DNA of 12,432 nt from the NCBI GenBank assembly GCA_019313105.1, contig JAFDBW010000202.1, forward strand, positions 1 through 12,432, given 5' to 3'. The translations under genes were made by a program, and so were the position numbers. This DNA is from Deltaproteobacteria bacterium (GTDB lineage Bacteria > Desulfobacterota > Desulfuromonadia > Desulfuromonadales > BM103). Numbering within the stretch: position 1 is the first letter of the stretch; the number at the start of each line of letters is the position of its first letter. Below are positions 7,562-12,432 of this stretch, one piece after another. The notes under the pieces are model-generated. The model was not told the DNA's origin, searched no databases, and saw only the letters and a list, made by a program, of their open reading frames with translations.

Positions 7562-7577
7562 TGGCACACTGGTTGCT
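7562..7577 (+). promoter_or_regulatory. Sigma-54 (RpoN) -24/-12 promoter of amtB
   Basis: The sequence TGGCAC-ACTGG-TTGCT matches the sigma-54 consensus exactly, with the invariant GG (7563-7564) and GC (7575-7576) ten bases apart. The expected transcription start is about 7588, giving a leader of about 39 bases with a good ribosome site. Ammonium transporter genes are commonly under RpoN and nitrogen control, so position, sequence and downstream gene agree. Confidence 0.92.
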
Positions 7578-7626
7578 AAAGTAGTAAGTATGGCATTGAC
7601 GCCAAAGATAACCTGGAGGATCAACG

Positions 7627-8895
7627 ATGACCCGACTACTCAAGCTGCTTCTGCCTTTGCTGTTTTTCTTACTCTCTTCCAGTGCGCTTGCCGCTGAAGG
7701 CCCGGACACTGGAGATACCGCCTGGATGCTGGTCTCATCCGCCTTGGTCCTGGTCATGCTCCCCGGCCTCGCTCTCTTTTATGGCGGCATGGTTCGTTCC
7801 AAAAACGTGCTTTCTACCAGCATGCACACCTTTGCCGCCATGGCGATCATTGGCGTGCAGTGGGTTGCCTTTGGTTATAGCCTCGCCTTCGGTGGTGAGG
7901 GCTCCCTGATCGGCGGTTTTGACAATCTGTTCCTGAGAGGGATCACACCGGAGAGCCTGACCGGAACCATCCCTACCTATGTGTTTGTCATATTCCAAGG
8001 GATGTTCGCCATAATCACCCCGGCACTGATCTCCGGAGCGGTCGCCGAACGAATGAAGTTTTCGACCTACTGTGTCTTCATCCTGCTCTGGTCGACCCTG
8101 GTTTACGATCCGCTTTGTCACTGGGTGTGGGGATCCGGTGGCTGGCTGGCAGCTGCAGGTGCGCTCGACTTTGCCGGTGGTACGGTTGTTCATCTCTCCT
8201 CAGGTGTCAGCGCGCTGATGATAGCCTTGATCCTCGGCAAGCGCATCGGTTATCCGCACGAACGCATGACGCCGCATAACCTGCCAATGACATTGCTTGG
8301 TGCTGGCCTGCTCTGGTTCGGCTGGTTCGGTTTCAATGCGGGGAGCGCCCTGAGCTCGGGCGGCAGCGCAGCCCTGGCCTTTACCACCACTCAGACAGCG
8401 GCCGCGGCAGGCGCACTGTCATGGATGCTCGCCGAATGGTTTCATGCCGGCAAGCCAAGTGCTCTAGGAGCTGCCTCGGGGATCGTCGCCGGGCTGGTGG
8501 TAATCACCCCTGCTGCCGGTTTTGTTACCCCCGGATGGGCCCTGTTGATGGGTCTTTCGGCAGGACTGGTCTGCTACGGCGGTGTGATGATGAAGCATCG
8601 CTTCGGTTACGATGATTCCCTTGATGCGTTCGGCGTACACGGCATCGGCGGCGCCTGGGGAGCTATCGCCACTGGCATCTTTGCAACTGTCGGAGCCACC
8701 GGTTTGATCGCCGGCAATGTCCACCAGCTTTGGGTGCAACTACTCGGCGTAGTCGCTGGCGGCGGCTACGCAATCGTCGTCACCCTGCTGCTGCTATTTG
8801 TGCTGGGTAAAACCATGGGGCTGCGCGTCGAGAAAGATGACGAGCGAATGGGTCTCGACCAGTCGTCCCACTCGGAAACGGGCTACAACTACTAA
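7627..8895 (+). CDS. amtB: Ammonium transporter, Amt/Mep/Rh family
   Basis: The 422-residue protein has a signal peptide (cleavage likely near A-L-A-A, residues 20-23) and eleven membrane helices in the AmtB pattern. The twin-histidine pore is intact: His189 in D-F-A-G-G-T-V-V-H (with Asp181) and His338 in F-G-V-H-G; they correspond to His168 and His318 of mature E. coli AmtB. P-H-N-L-P-M, W-F-G-F-N-A-G-S-A and the C-terminal G-L-R-V...D-E-R-x-G-L-D cytoplasmic tail, which PII (GlnK) proteins contact, are also present. It admits ammonium across the inner membrane and normally works as a trimer gated by GlnK. GGAGGA lies about 6 bases before the ATG. The gene stands alone: a sigma-54 promoter lies directly upstream, a strong terminator follows, and no glnK is adjacent, unlike the common glnK-amtB pair. 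Confidence 0.96.
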   Translation: MTRLLKLLLPLLFFLLSSSALAAEGPDTGDTAWMLVSSALVLVMLPGLALFYGGMVRSKNVLSTSMHTFAAMAIIGVQWVAFGYSLAFGGEGSLIGGFDNLFLRGITPESLTGTIPTYVFVIFQGMFAIITPALISGAVAERMKFSTYCVFILLWSTLVYDPLCHWVWGSGGWLAAAGALDFAGGTVVHLSSGVSALMIALILGKRIGYPHERMTPHNLPMTLLGAGLLWFGWFGFNAGSALSSGGSAALAFTTTQTAAAAGALSWMLAEWFHAGKPSALGAASGIVAGLVVITPAAGFVTPGWALLMGLSAGLVCYGGVMMKHRFGYDDSLDAFGVHGIGGAWGAIATGIFATVGATGLIAGNVHQLWVQLLGVVAGGGYAIVVTLLLLFVLGKTMGLRVEKDDERMGLDQSSHSETGYNY

Positions 8896-8930
8896 ACGGG
8901 GCATCGGCTTTATTGATTATTTCGGAACCT

Positions 8931-8954
8931 GGGGCACTCATGATTGAGTGCCCC
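8931..8954. terminator. 10-bp hairpin downstream of amtB
   Basis: GGGGCACTCA (8931-8940) and TGAGTGCCCC (8945-8954) form a perfect stem with a TGAT loop, 36 bp after the amtB stop. No T-run follows, so on its own it is a weak terminator; it may protect the 3' end or act together with the strong one just after it. It resembles the stem found after mltF (both contain GGGG-C-CACTC with a GAGTG-CCCCGA arm). Confidence 0.5.
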
Positions 8955-8964
8955 GAATTGTTGA

Positions 8965-8998
8965 CAAACCCAGCACGTGACGCTGGGTTTGTTTTTTT
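8965..8998 (+). terminator. Strong rho-independent terminator of amtB
   Basis: CAAACCCAGC (8965-8974) pairs over 10 bp with GCTGGGTTTG (8982-8991) around a 7-base loop, followed directly by seven T residues (8992-8998). This is a textbook intrinsic terminator for the amtB transcript. Confidence 0.93.
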
Positions 8999-9021
8999 AC
9001 TTGCCAGGTGGAGTTTCTCTC

Positions 9022-9065
9022 AAGCTTAAGGCAACCGGTGGTTCTGTTGCCCTTGTGCTTTTTTT
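9022..9065 (+). terminator. Possible second intrinsic terminator after amtB
   Basis: An imperfect stem pairs AAGC..AAGGCAAC (9022-9035) with GTTGCC.TT..GCTT (9046-9060), with one bulge and a 2x2 mismatch, and is followed at once by five more T residues (9061-9065). It could back up the amtB terminator or end a short transcript that starts between the two. Confidence 0.4.
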
Positions 9066-9378
9066 AAAGAACAAAACCGGCGTGTCGCGTCCTGCCCGAC
9101 GCCATACTTTTGTCCGGCAATAAAATATGCAAAAGTGCCTTTTCCTTGCGCAGGGCATCTCCTCTGCCGTATTTCTGTGGAATCAACAAACGACATTGCA
9201 ATAGAAGCCGGCCCGTTACAGGGGGGGCCTCCTATAAGAGAAAGGCTTGAAAATCACGACCACTGTAATTCTCAGACGTTTTTTGATGTGTCAATTCCAT
9301 CCCATACCAGGAGATCAGGGGTCCTGGAATTGTTGTCTTGAAATGGCAACATCACTTACAGGCTCAGGAAGTGAATTT

Positions 9379-9414
9379 TGATATTTTCATATCACACGTC
9401 GAATCTGATATGAT
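9379..9414 (+). promoter_or_regulatory. Possible promoter/operator of the SRAP gene
   Basis: TATGAT at 9409-9414 looks like a -10 box and ends 6 bases before the ATG, which would put the transcription start at or next to the start codon. No good -35 is found at the right distance. TGATAT occurs as a palindrome with ATATCA (9379-9394) and again as a direct copy at 9406-9411, so a repressor or activator site overlapping the promoter is possible. Confidence 0.35.
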
Positions 9415-9420
9415 CCCTCT

Positions 9421-10104
9421 ATGTGCGGACGCTTTGCCCAAATCACCCCAACCGGGGACCTCATCAAAATCTTCGAGGTGACGAATAGTTTGCCTCTACA
9501 GCCTCGCTTCAACATCGCTCCAACCGAGGGTGTAGCGGTAATCCGTGCATCTGACCATCATCGTCAACTCGCGATTTTGAGATGGGGGTTGATCCCGCGG
9601 TGGGCCAATGATCTTTCAATCGGCTACAAAACCTTTAATGCCCGTTCCGAAACGGCCCATATAAAGCCGTCTTTCAAAGCTGCTTTGAAAGCACGCCGCT
9701 GCCTGATCCCGGCCAGCGGCTTTTACGAGTGGGATAAGATCGGCAAGTTCAAGCAGCCGTACTACATTTCGCGCAACGATGGCTGTCCGATGGCTCTTGC
9801 CGGGTTGTGGGATCAATGGGTCGATCGGCAAAGTGGCGAAATCATCGAGTCGTGTACCATCCTCACCACATCTGCCAACCGGACGGTCGGCCGCATCCAC
9901 GATCGAATGCCGGTGATCCTCGAACCAAACGATTATGGTTTGTGGCTGGACCACAAAGTGCAACGCATTGAAGAATTTAGTGATTTGTTCAGTCCTGCTG
10001 CCGATAATATTCTGAGTCTTGCCCCTGTCTCAACTTACGTGAACAAGGCGGGGCATGAAGGCCCGCAATGTGTTGCACCACTTCAATCAGGACGAACTTT
10101 GTAA
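9421..10104 (+). CDS. yedK: SRAP-domain (YedK/HMCES-type) abasic-site DNA crosslinking protein
   Basis: The 227-residue protein is a full-length SRAP protein. Its start is fixed by chemistry: M-C-G-R-F, where the initiator Met is removed and Cys2 becomes the N-terminal nucleophile. The other active-site residues are in place: Asn73 in T-F-N-A-R-S-E-T, Glu103 in G-F-Y-E-W, and His160 in I-H-D-R-M-P-V-I-L. The W-G-L-I-P-R-W and R-R-C-L-I-P-A-S-G-F-Y-E-W blocks are family hallmarks. SRAP proteins bind abasic sites in single-stranded DNA and form a thiazolidine crosslink that shields them from cleavage during replication. There is no Shine-Dalgarno sequence before the ATG (the bases are ATCCCTCT), so translation may be leaderless. 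Neighbours are not DNA-repair genes. Confidence 0.95.
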   Translation: MCGRFAQITPTGDLIKIFEVTNSLPLQPRFNIAPTEGVAVIRASDHHRQLAILRWGLIPRWANDLSIGYKTFNARSETAHIKPSFKAALKARRCLIPASGFYEWDKIGKFKQPYYISRNDGCPMALAGLWDQWVDRQSGEIIESCTILTTSANRTVGRIHDRMPVILEPNDYGLWLDHKVQRIEEFSDLFSPAADNILSLAPVSTYVNKAGHEGPQCVAPLQSGRTL

Positions 10105-10176
10105 TTGAAGCTGATTTTTTGGGAGGTGTCGGAAACACGTATCCTTCAGTGTAACGATTTGTCGCAAACGATCTGT

Positions 10177-10205
10177 TTGACAATCCCGCCGGTTGTACTA
10201 ACGTA
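10177..10205 (+). promoter_or_regulatory. Candidate sigma-70 promoter for the winged-helix gene
   Basis: A perfect -35 hexamer, TTGACA, lies at 10177-10182. The -10 is poor: with 16-17 bp spacing the candidates are TAACGT or AACGTA at 10199-10205. The site is about 55-80 bp upstream of the GTG at 10259, a normal distance, but the weak -10 keeps this tentative. Confidence 0.35.
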
Positions 10206-10258
10206 TTCTTAGAGGCAACAATTCACCAAATGGCGATTGATTGGCGAAGGAGGTTGCC

Positions 10259-10729
10259 GTGCCCCTTTCCGAGCTTCCACTCTCTGCGCAGGTGGTCCTG
10301 TTCCTGACTATCTTTGTCCTGATCGGAATCTATCCGTTTATCAAGAAAAGTATGACGCAGTTGCGCAGATTGATGGATGCGCGCGACAAGCCGCGGGAGA
10401 TGTTCGGCTCGCGGGTCAAGGATATTCACCAGGAGATGTTTCCCCAGCAGCTGACAACGGGCCCGCTGAACGATTTTGAAATCATCGTGCTGCGAAGAAT
10501 TGCACAGGCCGGCGGCAAGGCCATGTCCCGAAAACAGGTCAATGAGTCTTTGCTCTTCGGTGATAAAGTTCTCACCAGAACTCTGAAATCACTCTTTCGG
10601 CGAGGGTATCTTAACCTGCGGATATCAAAATTCTTGGGGCAACGTTTCATCCTGTCTGAATCCGGACGTCGTTATGCTGTGGAGCAGGGTTACATTGTTC
10701 AGTTGAGGGAGGGTAAAGGCCTGATATAA
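10259..10729 (+). CDS. Membrane-anchored winged-helix protein of unknown function
   Basis: The frame is open from a TTG at 10241, but AAGGAGG at 10247-10253 stands 5 bases before the GTG at 10259, which I take as the start (156 residues). Residues about 8-28 form one hydrophobic helix, followed by a basic F-I-K-K-S stretch, so the rest should be cytoplasmic. A linker of about 45 residues leads to a C-terminal winged helix-turn-helix of MarR-like look (about 75-150): L-N-D-F-E-I-I-V-L-R-R-I, then K-Q-V-N-E-S-L-L, T-R-T-L-K-S-L-F-R-R-G-Y-L and a wing with Q-R-F-I-L-S-E-S-G-R-R-Y. No ligand-sensing domain is present. It could be a membrane-tethered DNA-binding protein, or the winged helix could serve protein contacts. 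It appears to be a single-gene unit. Confidence 0.78.
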   Translation: MPLSELPLSAQVVLFLTIFVLIGIYPFIKKSMTQLRRLMDARDKPREMFGSRVKDIHQEMFPQQLTTGPLNDFEIIVLRRIAQAGGKAMSRKQVNESLLFGDKVLTRTLKSLFRRGYLNLRISKFLGQRFILSESGRRYAVEQGYIVQLREGKGLI

Positions 10730-10835
10730 ACCGAATCCGGGATACTGAGCCGAGAATTCCAGTGACGCATACCTTCTCTTGCCATTTTTGGGTTGGTTAT
10801 CATCTTTGCTTGTCAGTTAACTGAAGGGGGTGTAT

Positions 10836-11840
10836 GTGGAAACGATCGACTGGAACCCGGCTGAACTACTGAAATTGTCGGGAAGTTACTGGGAAACCTG
10901 TGCCCTGCATGCCGGGGTGAAGCTGGATCTCTTCTCACCGTTAACTGCGCGGCCGCAGACCGTCGCTGAGCTTGCGACAGAACTGGGGATTGCTGAGCGT
11001 GGCCTGGAAATGCTGCTTGATGCCCTGGCAGCAATGCAGTTGCTGGACAAACAGGGCGACAACTACGCGGCCACAGGGTTCGCCGCTGAATTCCTGGATC
11101 GCAGCGCCCCTCGCTATCTTGGCCACATCATCCTGCACCATCACCACCTGGTCGAGAGCTGGAGCCGCCTCGATGAGGCGGTAAGAGAAGGTGGCCCGGT
11201 CCGTAACCGGGTCTCACATGAGCCGACCGCAGCAGAGCGTGAAAGCTTCCTCTTGGGCATGTTCAATCTGGCCATGCTGAACGCGCCGAAGGTGGCGGCA
11301 CAAATCGATCTGGCCGGACGTCAACGGCTGATTGATATCGGTGGCGGACCCGGCACTTATGCGATCCACTTCTGCCAACAAAATCCACAGCTGCAGGCAA
11401 CGATCTACGATCTGCAGACCACGCAGCCGTTTGCCGAAGCGATATTGCAGCGCTTCGCCATGTCTGACCGGATCGATTTTGCCGCTGGGGATTTTCTCGC
11501 CGGGCCGTTGCCCGGTGGCTTTGATGTCGCCTGGCTCTCCCATGTCCTGCATGGTGAGGGGCCGGATGGTTGCAGCAAGCTGCTGGCCAACGCCTTCCAG
11601 TCGCTCGAAGCGGGCGGCCAGCTGCTGATCCAGGAGTTCATTCTCGATGAGACGCGGGCTGCGCCACTGTTCCCGGCGTTGTTCTCGCTGAATATGCTGC
11701 TTGGCACCCCGCAAGGACAGGCCTATAGCGAGCCAGAACTGGCTGCGCTGATGCGGCAGACCGGATTTTCGCAGATCGAGCGACTGGCGATCGAACTACC
11801 GAACGGGGCCGGCATCATGCTTGGTCGCAAGAGATCGTAA
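10836..11840 (+). CDS. SAM-dependent O-methyltransferase-like protein with N-terminal dimerisation domain
   Basis: AAGGGGG (10824-10830) sits 5 bases before the GTG at 10836, so I prefer it over the in-frame GTG at 10830, which overlaps that site. The product is about 334 residues. Residues about 10-90 form a winged-helix dimerisation domain of the plant-type/CrtF-like O-methyltransferases (L-S-G-S-Y-W-E-T-C-A-L-H-A, then L-G-I-A-E-R-G-L-E-M-L-L-D-A-L). The Rossmann domain follows, with SAM motif I at 166-173 (I-D-I-G-G-G-P-G), an acidic D-L at the end of strand 2, G-D-F at motif III and a motif IV-like L-S-H-V-L-H-G-E. The closest functional classes are hydroxyneurosporene or acetylserotonin-type O-methyltransferases. 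No carotenoid, quinone or peptide biosynthesis genes are next to it, so its substrate cannot be named. Confidence 0.88.
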   Translation: METIDWNPAELLKLSGSYWETCALHAGVKLDLFSPLTARPQTVAELATELGIAERGLEMLLDALAAMQLLDKQGDNYAATGFAAEFLDRSAPRYLGHIILHHHHLVESWSRLDEAVREGGPVRNRVSHEPTAAERESFLLGMFNLAMLNAPKVAAQIDLAGRQRLIDIGGGPGTYAIHFCQQNPQLQATIYDLQTTQPFAEAILQRFAMSDRIDFAAGDFLAGPLPGGFDVAWLSHVLHGEGPDGCSKLLANAFQSLEAGGQLLIQEFILDETRAAPLFPALFSLNMLLGTPQGQAYSEPELAALMRQTGFSQIERLAIELPNGAGIMLGRKRS

Positions 11841-11884
11841 TTGGCAAAGCCAACGGGTGTCTTTGTGTTCTGCAGGCTGCCGTG

Positions 11885-12133
11885 TCAGTCTTTCTTTTTT
11901 GCGCCTTGACTTTTTACCTCGGATGCCTCCCAGTGCCGGGTCTGCGTTGCATAGCGCAGAAGGTAGTGTCGGCCATCATCTCCCTTTACCCTGAAATTGC
12001 GATCTTCCGGCGTCAGCCAGCGAGCGATTTCCGTACTGACCTCTATGCACTGCCCGCCGAGGTAAAAGCGGCGTGGGGTCTCCTCGGCGCGATAGCCGGC
12101 ATAACATTCGACCCGCAATGGTTGGCAGGACAC
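11885..12133 (-). CDS. Small conserved-looking cytosolic protein, unknown function (downstream member of pair)
   Basis: An 82-residue protein starting at a GTG (12133-12131), 11 bases after the stop of the upstream small gene; the ribosome site is weak, which would fit translational coupling. It begins R-V-E-C-Y-A-G-Y-R-A-E-E and then has a compact beta-type core: P-R-R-F-Y-L-G-G-Q, I-E-V, then R-W-L-T-P-E-D-R-N-F-R-V-K-G-D-D-G-R-H-Y-L-L-R-Y. This layout (strand, turn with E-D, strand, D-D-G turn, strand with L-L-R) recurs in short hypothetical proteins of delta-proteobacteria, but I cannot name the family. The C-terminus is Lys-rich (G-A-K-K-K-D). No signal peptide or membrane helix. It is convergent with the methyltransferase, 44 bp apart. 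Confidence 0.75.
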   Translation of the reverse strand: MSCQPLRVECYAGYRAEETPRRFYLGGQCIEVSTEIARWLTPEDRNFRVKGDDGRHYLLRYATQTRHWEASEVKSQGAKKKD

Positions 12134-12144
12134 GGTAGAGTTCT

Positions 12145-12336
12145 TTATGACAAGAGCTGGTCGACCTGCTGCTCTTTCTCAGCCTGGTTCAAGCCCCGGT
12201 AACACTCCAGACGACCGATCATGCGCTGGCGCTGGCCCGCGGCAAAAAGCTCGTCGCCGCCGATCACTTCAACGCAGAGTTCTCTGCCAAACGCTCTGCA
12301 CCGACCCCAAAATCCGTGCTGCTTATTGACGTGCAT
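12145..12336 (-). CDS. Small protein of unknown function (upstream member of pair)
   Basis: A 63-residue protein. The frame extends upstream to 12378, but the ATG at 12336-12334 has GGAGG about 6 bases before it and is the likely start. It is rich in Arg/Gln and has Cys at three places: G-R-C-R-A-F, E-L-C-V-E-V and R-L-E-C-Y-R-G-L. The end reads N-Q-A-E-K-E-Q-Q-V-D-Q-L-L-S, likely a helix. It is followed after 11 bases by the 82-residue gene, so both are one operon. The two proteins share the pattern R-(L/V)-E-C-Y-x-G-x-x-x-A-E. I know no function. The reading is supported by the ribosome site and its tight link to the next frame rather than by homology. Confidence 0.65.
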   Translation of the reverse strand: MHVNKQHGFWGRCRAFGRELCVEVIGGDELFAAGQRQRMIGRLECYRGLNQAEKEQQVDQLLS

Positions 12337-12379
12337 GCGTTGCCTCCATCTCCTTGCGACTAGAGACTTCGCTCCCAAT

Positions 12380-12401
12380 GCACCCGGCAGCTGTCGGGTG
12401 C
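12380..12401. terminator. Short GC-rich hairpin upstream of the small gene pair
   Basis: GCACCCG (12380-12386) pairs with CGGGTGC (12395-12401) around an 8-base loop. It lies upstream of the small minus-strand genes. It may end a minus-strand gene beyond the right edge, but there is no T-run and no view of that gene, so the role is open. Confidence 0.35.
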
Positions 12402-12432
12402 CCCGGTCCAGGAAATATGGAGCTCTCCCCGA

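Larger units (their letters stand above)
7304..7626. other. Divergent intergenic region between cytochrome and amtB
   Basis: This 323-bp spacer is AT-rich compared with its neighbours and codes for nothing convincing on either strand. It holds the sigma-54 promoter and upstream inverted repeat of amtB, given as separate entries. For the cytochrome on the minus strand, a TATACT (7386-7381) could be a -10 box about 78 bases from the start codon, but I see no good -35 partner 16-18 bases away, so that promoter is only a guess. Confidence 0.6.
8999..9420. other. Long non-coding stretch rich in inverted repeats between amtB and the SRAP gene
   Basis: About 420 bp without a credible gene; the only frame of note (9135-9341) has no ribosome site and no family resemblance. 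Several inverted repeats lie within it: a possible second terminator at 9022-9065; nested AAGCC/GGCTT and GGCCC/GGGCC arms at 9205-9248; a bulged stem at 9292-9332 (CAATT/AATTG outside CCAGGA/TCCTGG); and TGATAT-TTTC-ATATCA at 9379-9394. A small RNA or decayed gene is possible, but I found no riboswitch or known RNA family I can name. Confidence 0.5.

Noticed and set aside
9135..9175. Possible cyclic-di-GMP (GEMM) riboswitch, because GCGCAGGGCA resembles its conserved core
   Set aside because: The second conserved core (GACGCAAAGCC-like) and the tetraloop/receptor are missing, and the ORF downstream starts 250 bp away.
9135..9341. 68-codon plus-strand frame in the amtB-SRAP spacer
   Set aside because: GTG start with no ribosome site, no recognisable domain, and its span covers inverted repeats; not supported as a gene.
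12337..12378. Upstream extension of the 63-residue small protein
   Set aside because: The extension runs through the GGAGG that serves the ATG at 12336, so it is more likely untranslated.
1..12432. CRISPR array, insertion sequence, prophage, tRNA or defence island
   Set aside because: No regularly spaced repeats, transposase, integrase, tRNA-like cloverleaf or toxin-antitoxin pair was seen on either strand.

Overview
The window looks like chromosomal DNA of an anaerobic, cytochrome-rich bacterium of the Desulfuromonadales/Geobacter type. This is inferred from haem proteins with Sec signals, a HEAT-repeat/HD-GYP gene pair, a sigma-54 ammonium-transporter promoter and moderate GC; no rRNA or marker gene confirms it. 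It reads as ordinary, dense core chromosome. No tRNA, rRNA, insertion sequence, phage gene or CRISPR array was seen.

Left part (1-6967). A truncated exported protein, probably a c-type cytochrome, runs off the left edge on the minus strand. Divergent from it is a co-directional plus-strand series: a LapA-domain membrane protein, an unknown two-helix membrane protein, a gamma-glutamylcyclotransferase-like protein, a PaaI-type hotdog thioesterase, a 717-residue HEAT-repeat protein, an HD-GYP protein that overlaps or abuts it, and an MltF-type lytic transglycosylase. Spacing is tight for several junctions and there is no clear terminator until a 12-bp perfect hairpin after mltF, so part or all of this may be one transcript. 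The HEAT and HD-GYP proteins share an almost gapless N-terminal module of about 100 residues, which suggests they work together. The HD-GYP protein keeps its metal-binding HD residues but has an altered HHE/DG signature.

Middle (6992-9420). A small cytochrome c5-like protein (minus strand) converges on mltF. A 323-bp spacer then carries a textbook sigma-54 promoter (-24/-12) and an upstream inverted repeat that could be an activator site. It drives a solitary ammonium transporter gene, amtB, with no glnK next to it in this window. amtB is closed by a strong intrinsic terminator, and about 420 bp of apparently non-coding but inverted-repeat-rich DNA follows.

Right part (9421-12432). An SRAP/YedK-type abasic-site protein has its start fixed by catalytic Cys2; it lacks a ribosome site and a -10-like box lies 6 bp upstream, so its mRNA may be leaderless. 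Next come a membrane-anchored winged-helix protein and a SAM-dependent O-methyltransferase-like enzyme with a dimerisation domain. Two tandem small unknown genes on the minus strand share an R-x-E-C-Y-x-G motif. Nothing amounts to a clear new defence or biosynthetic system. The strongest leads are the paired HEAT/HD-GYP module and the paired small genes at the right edge.
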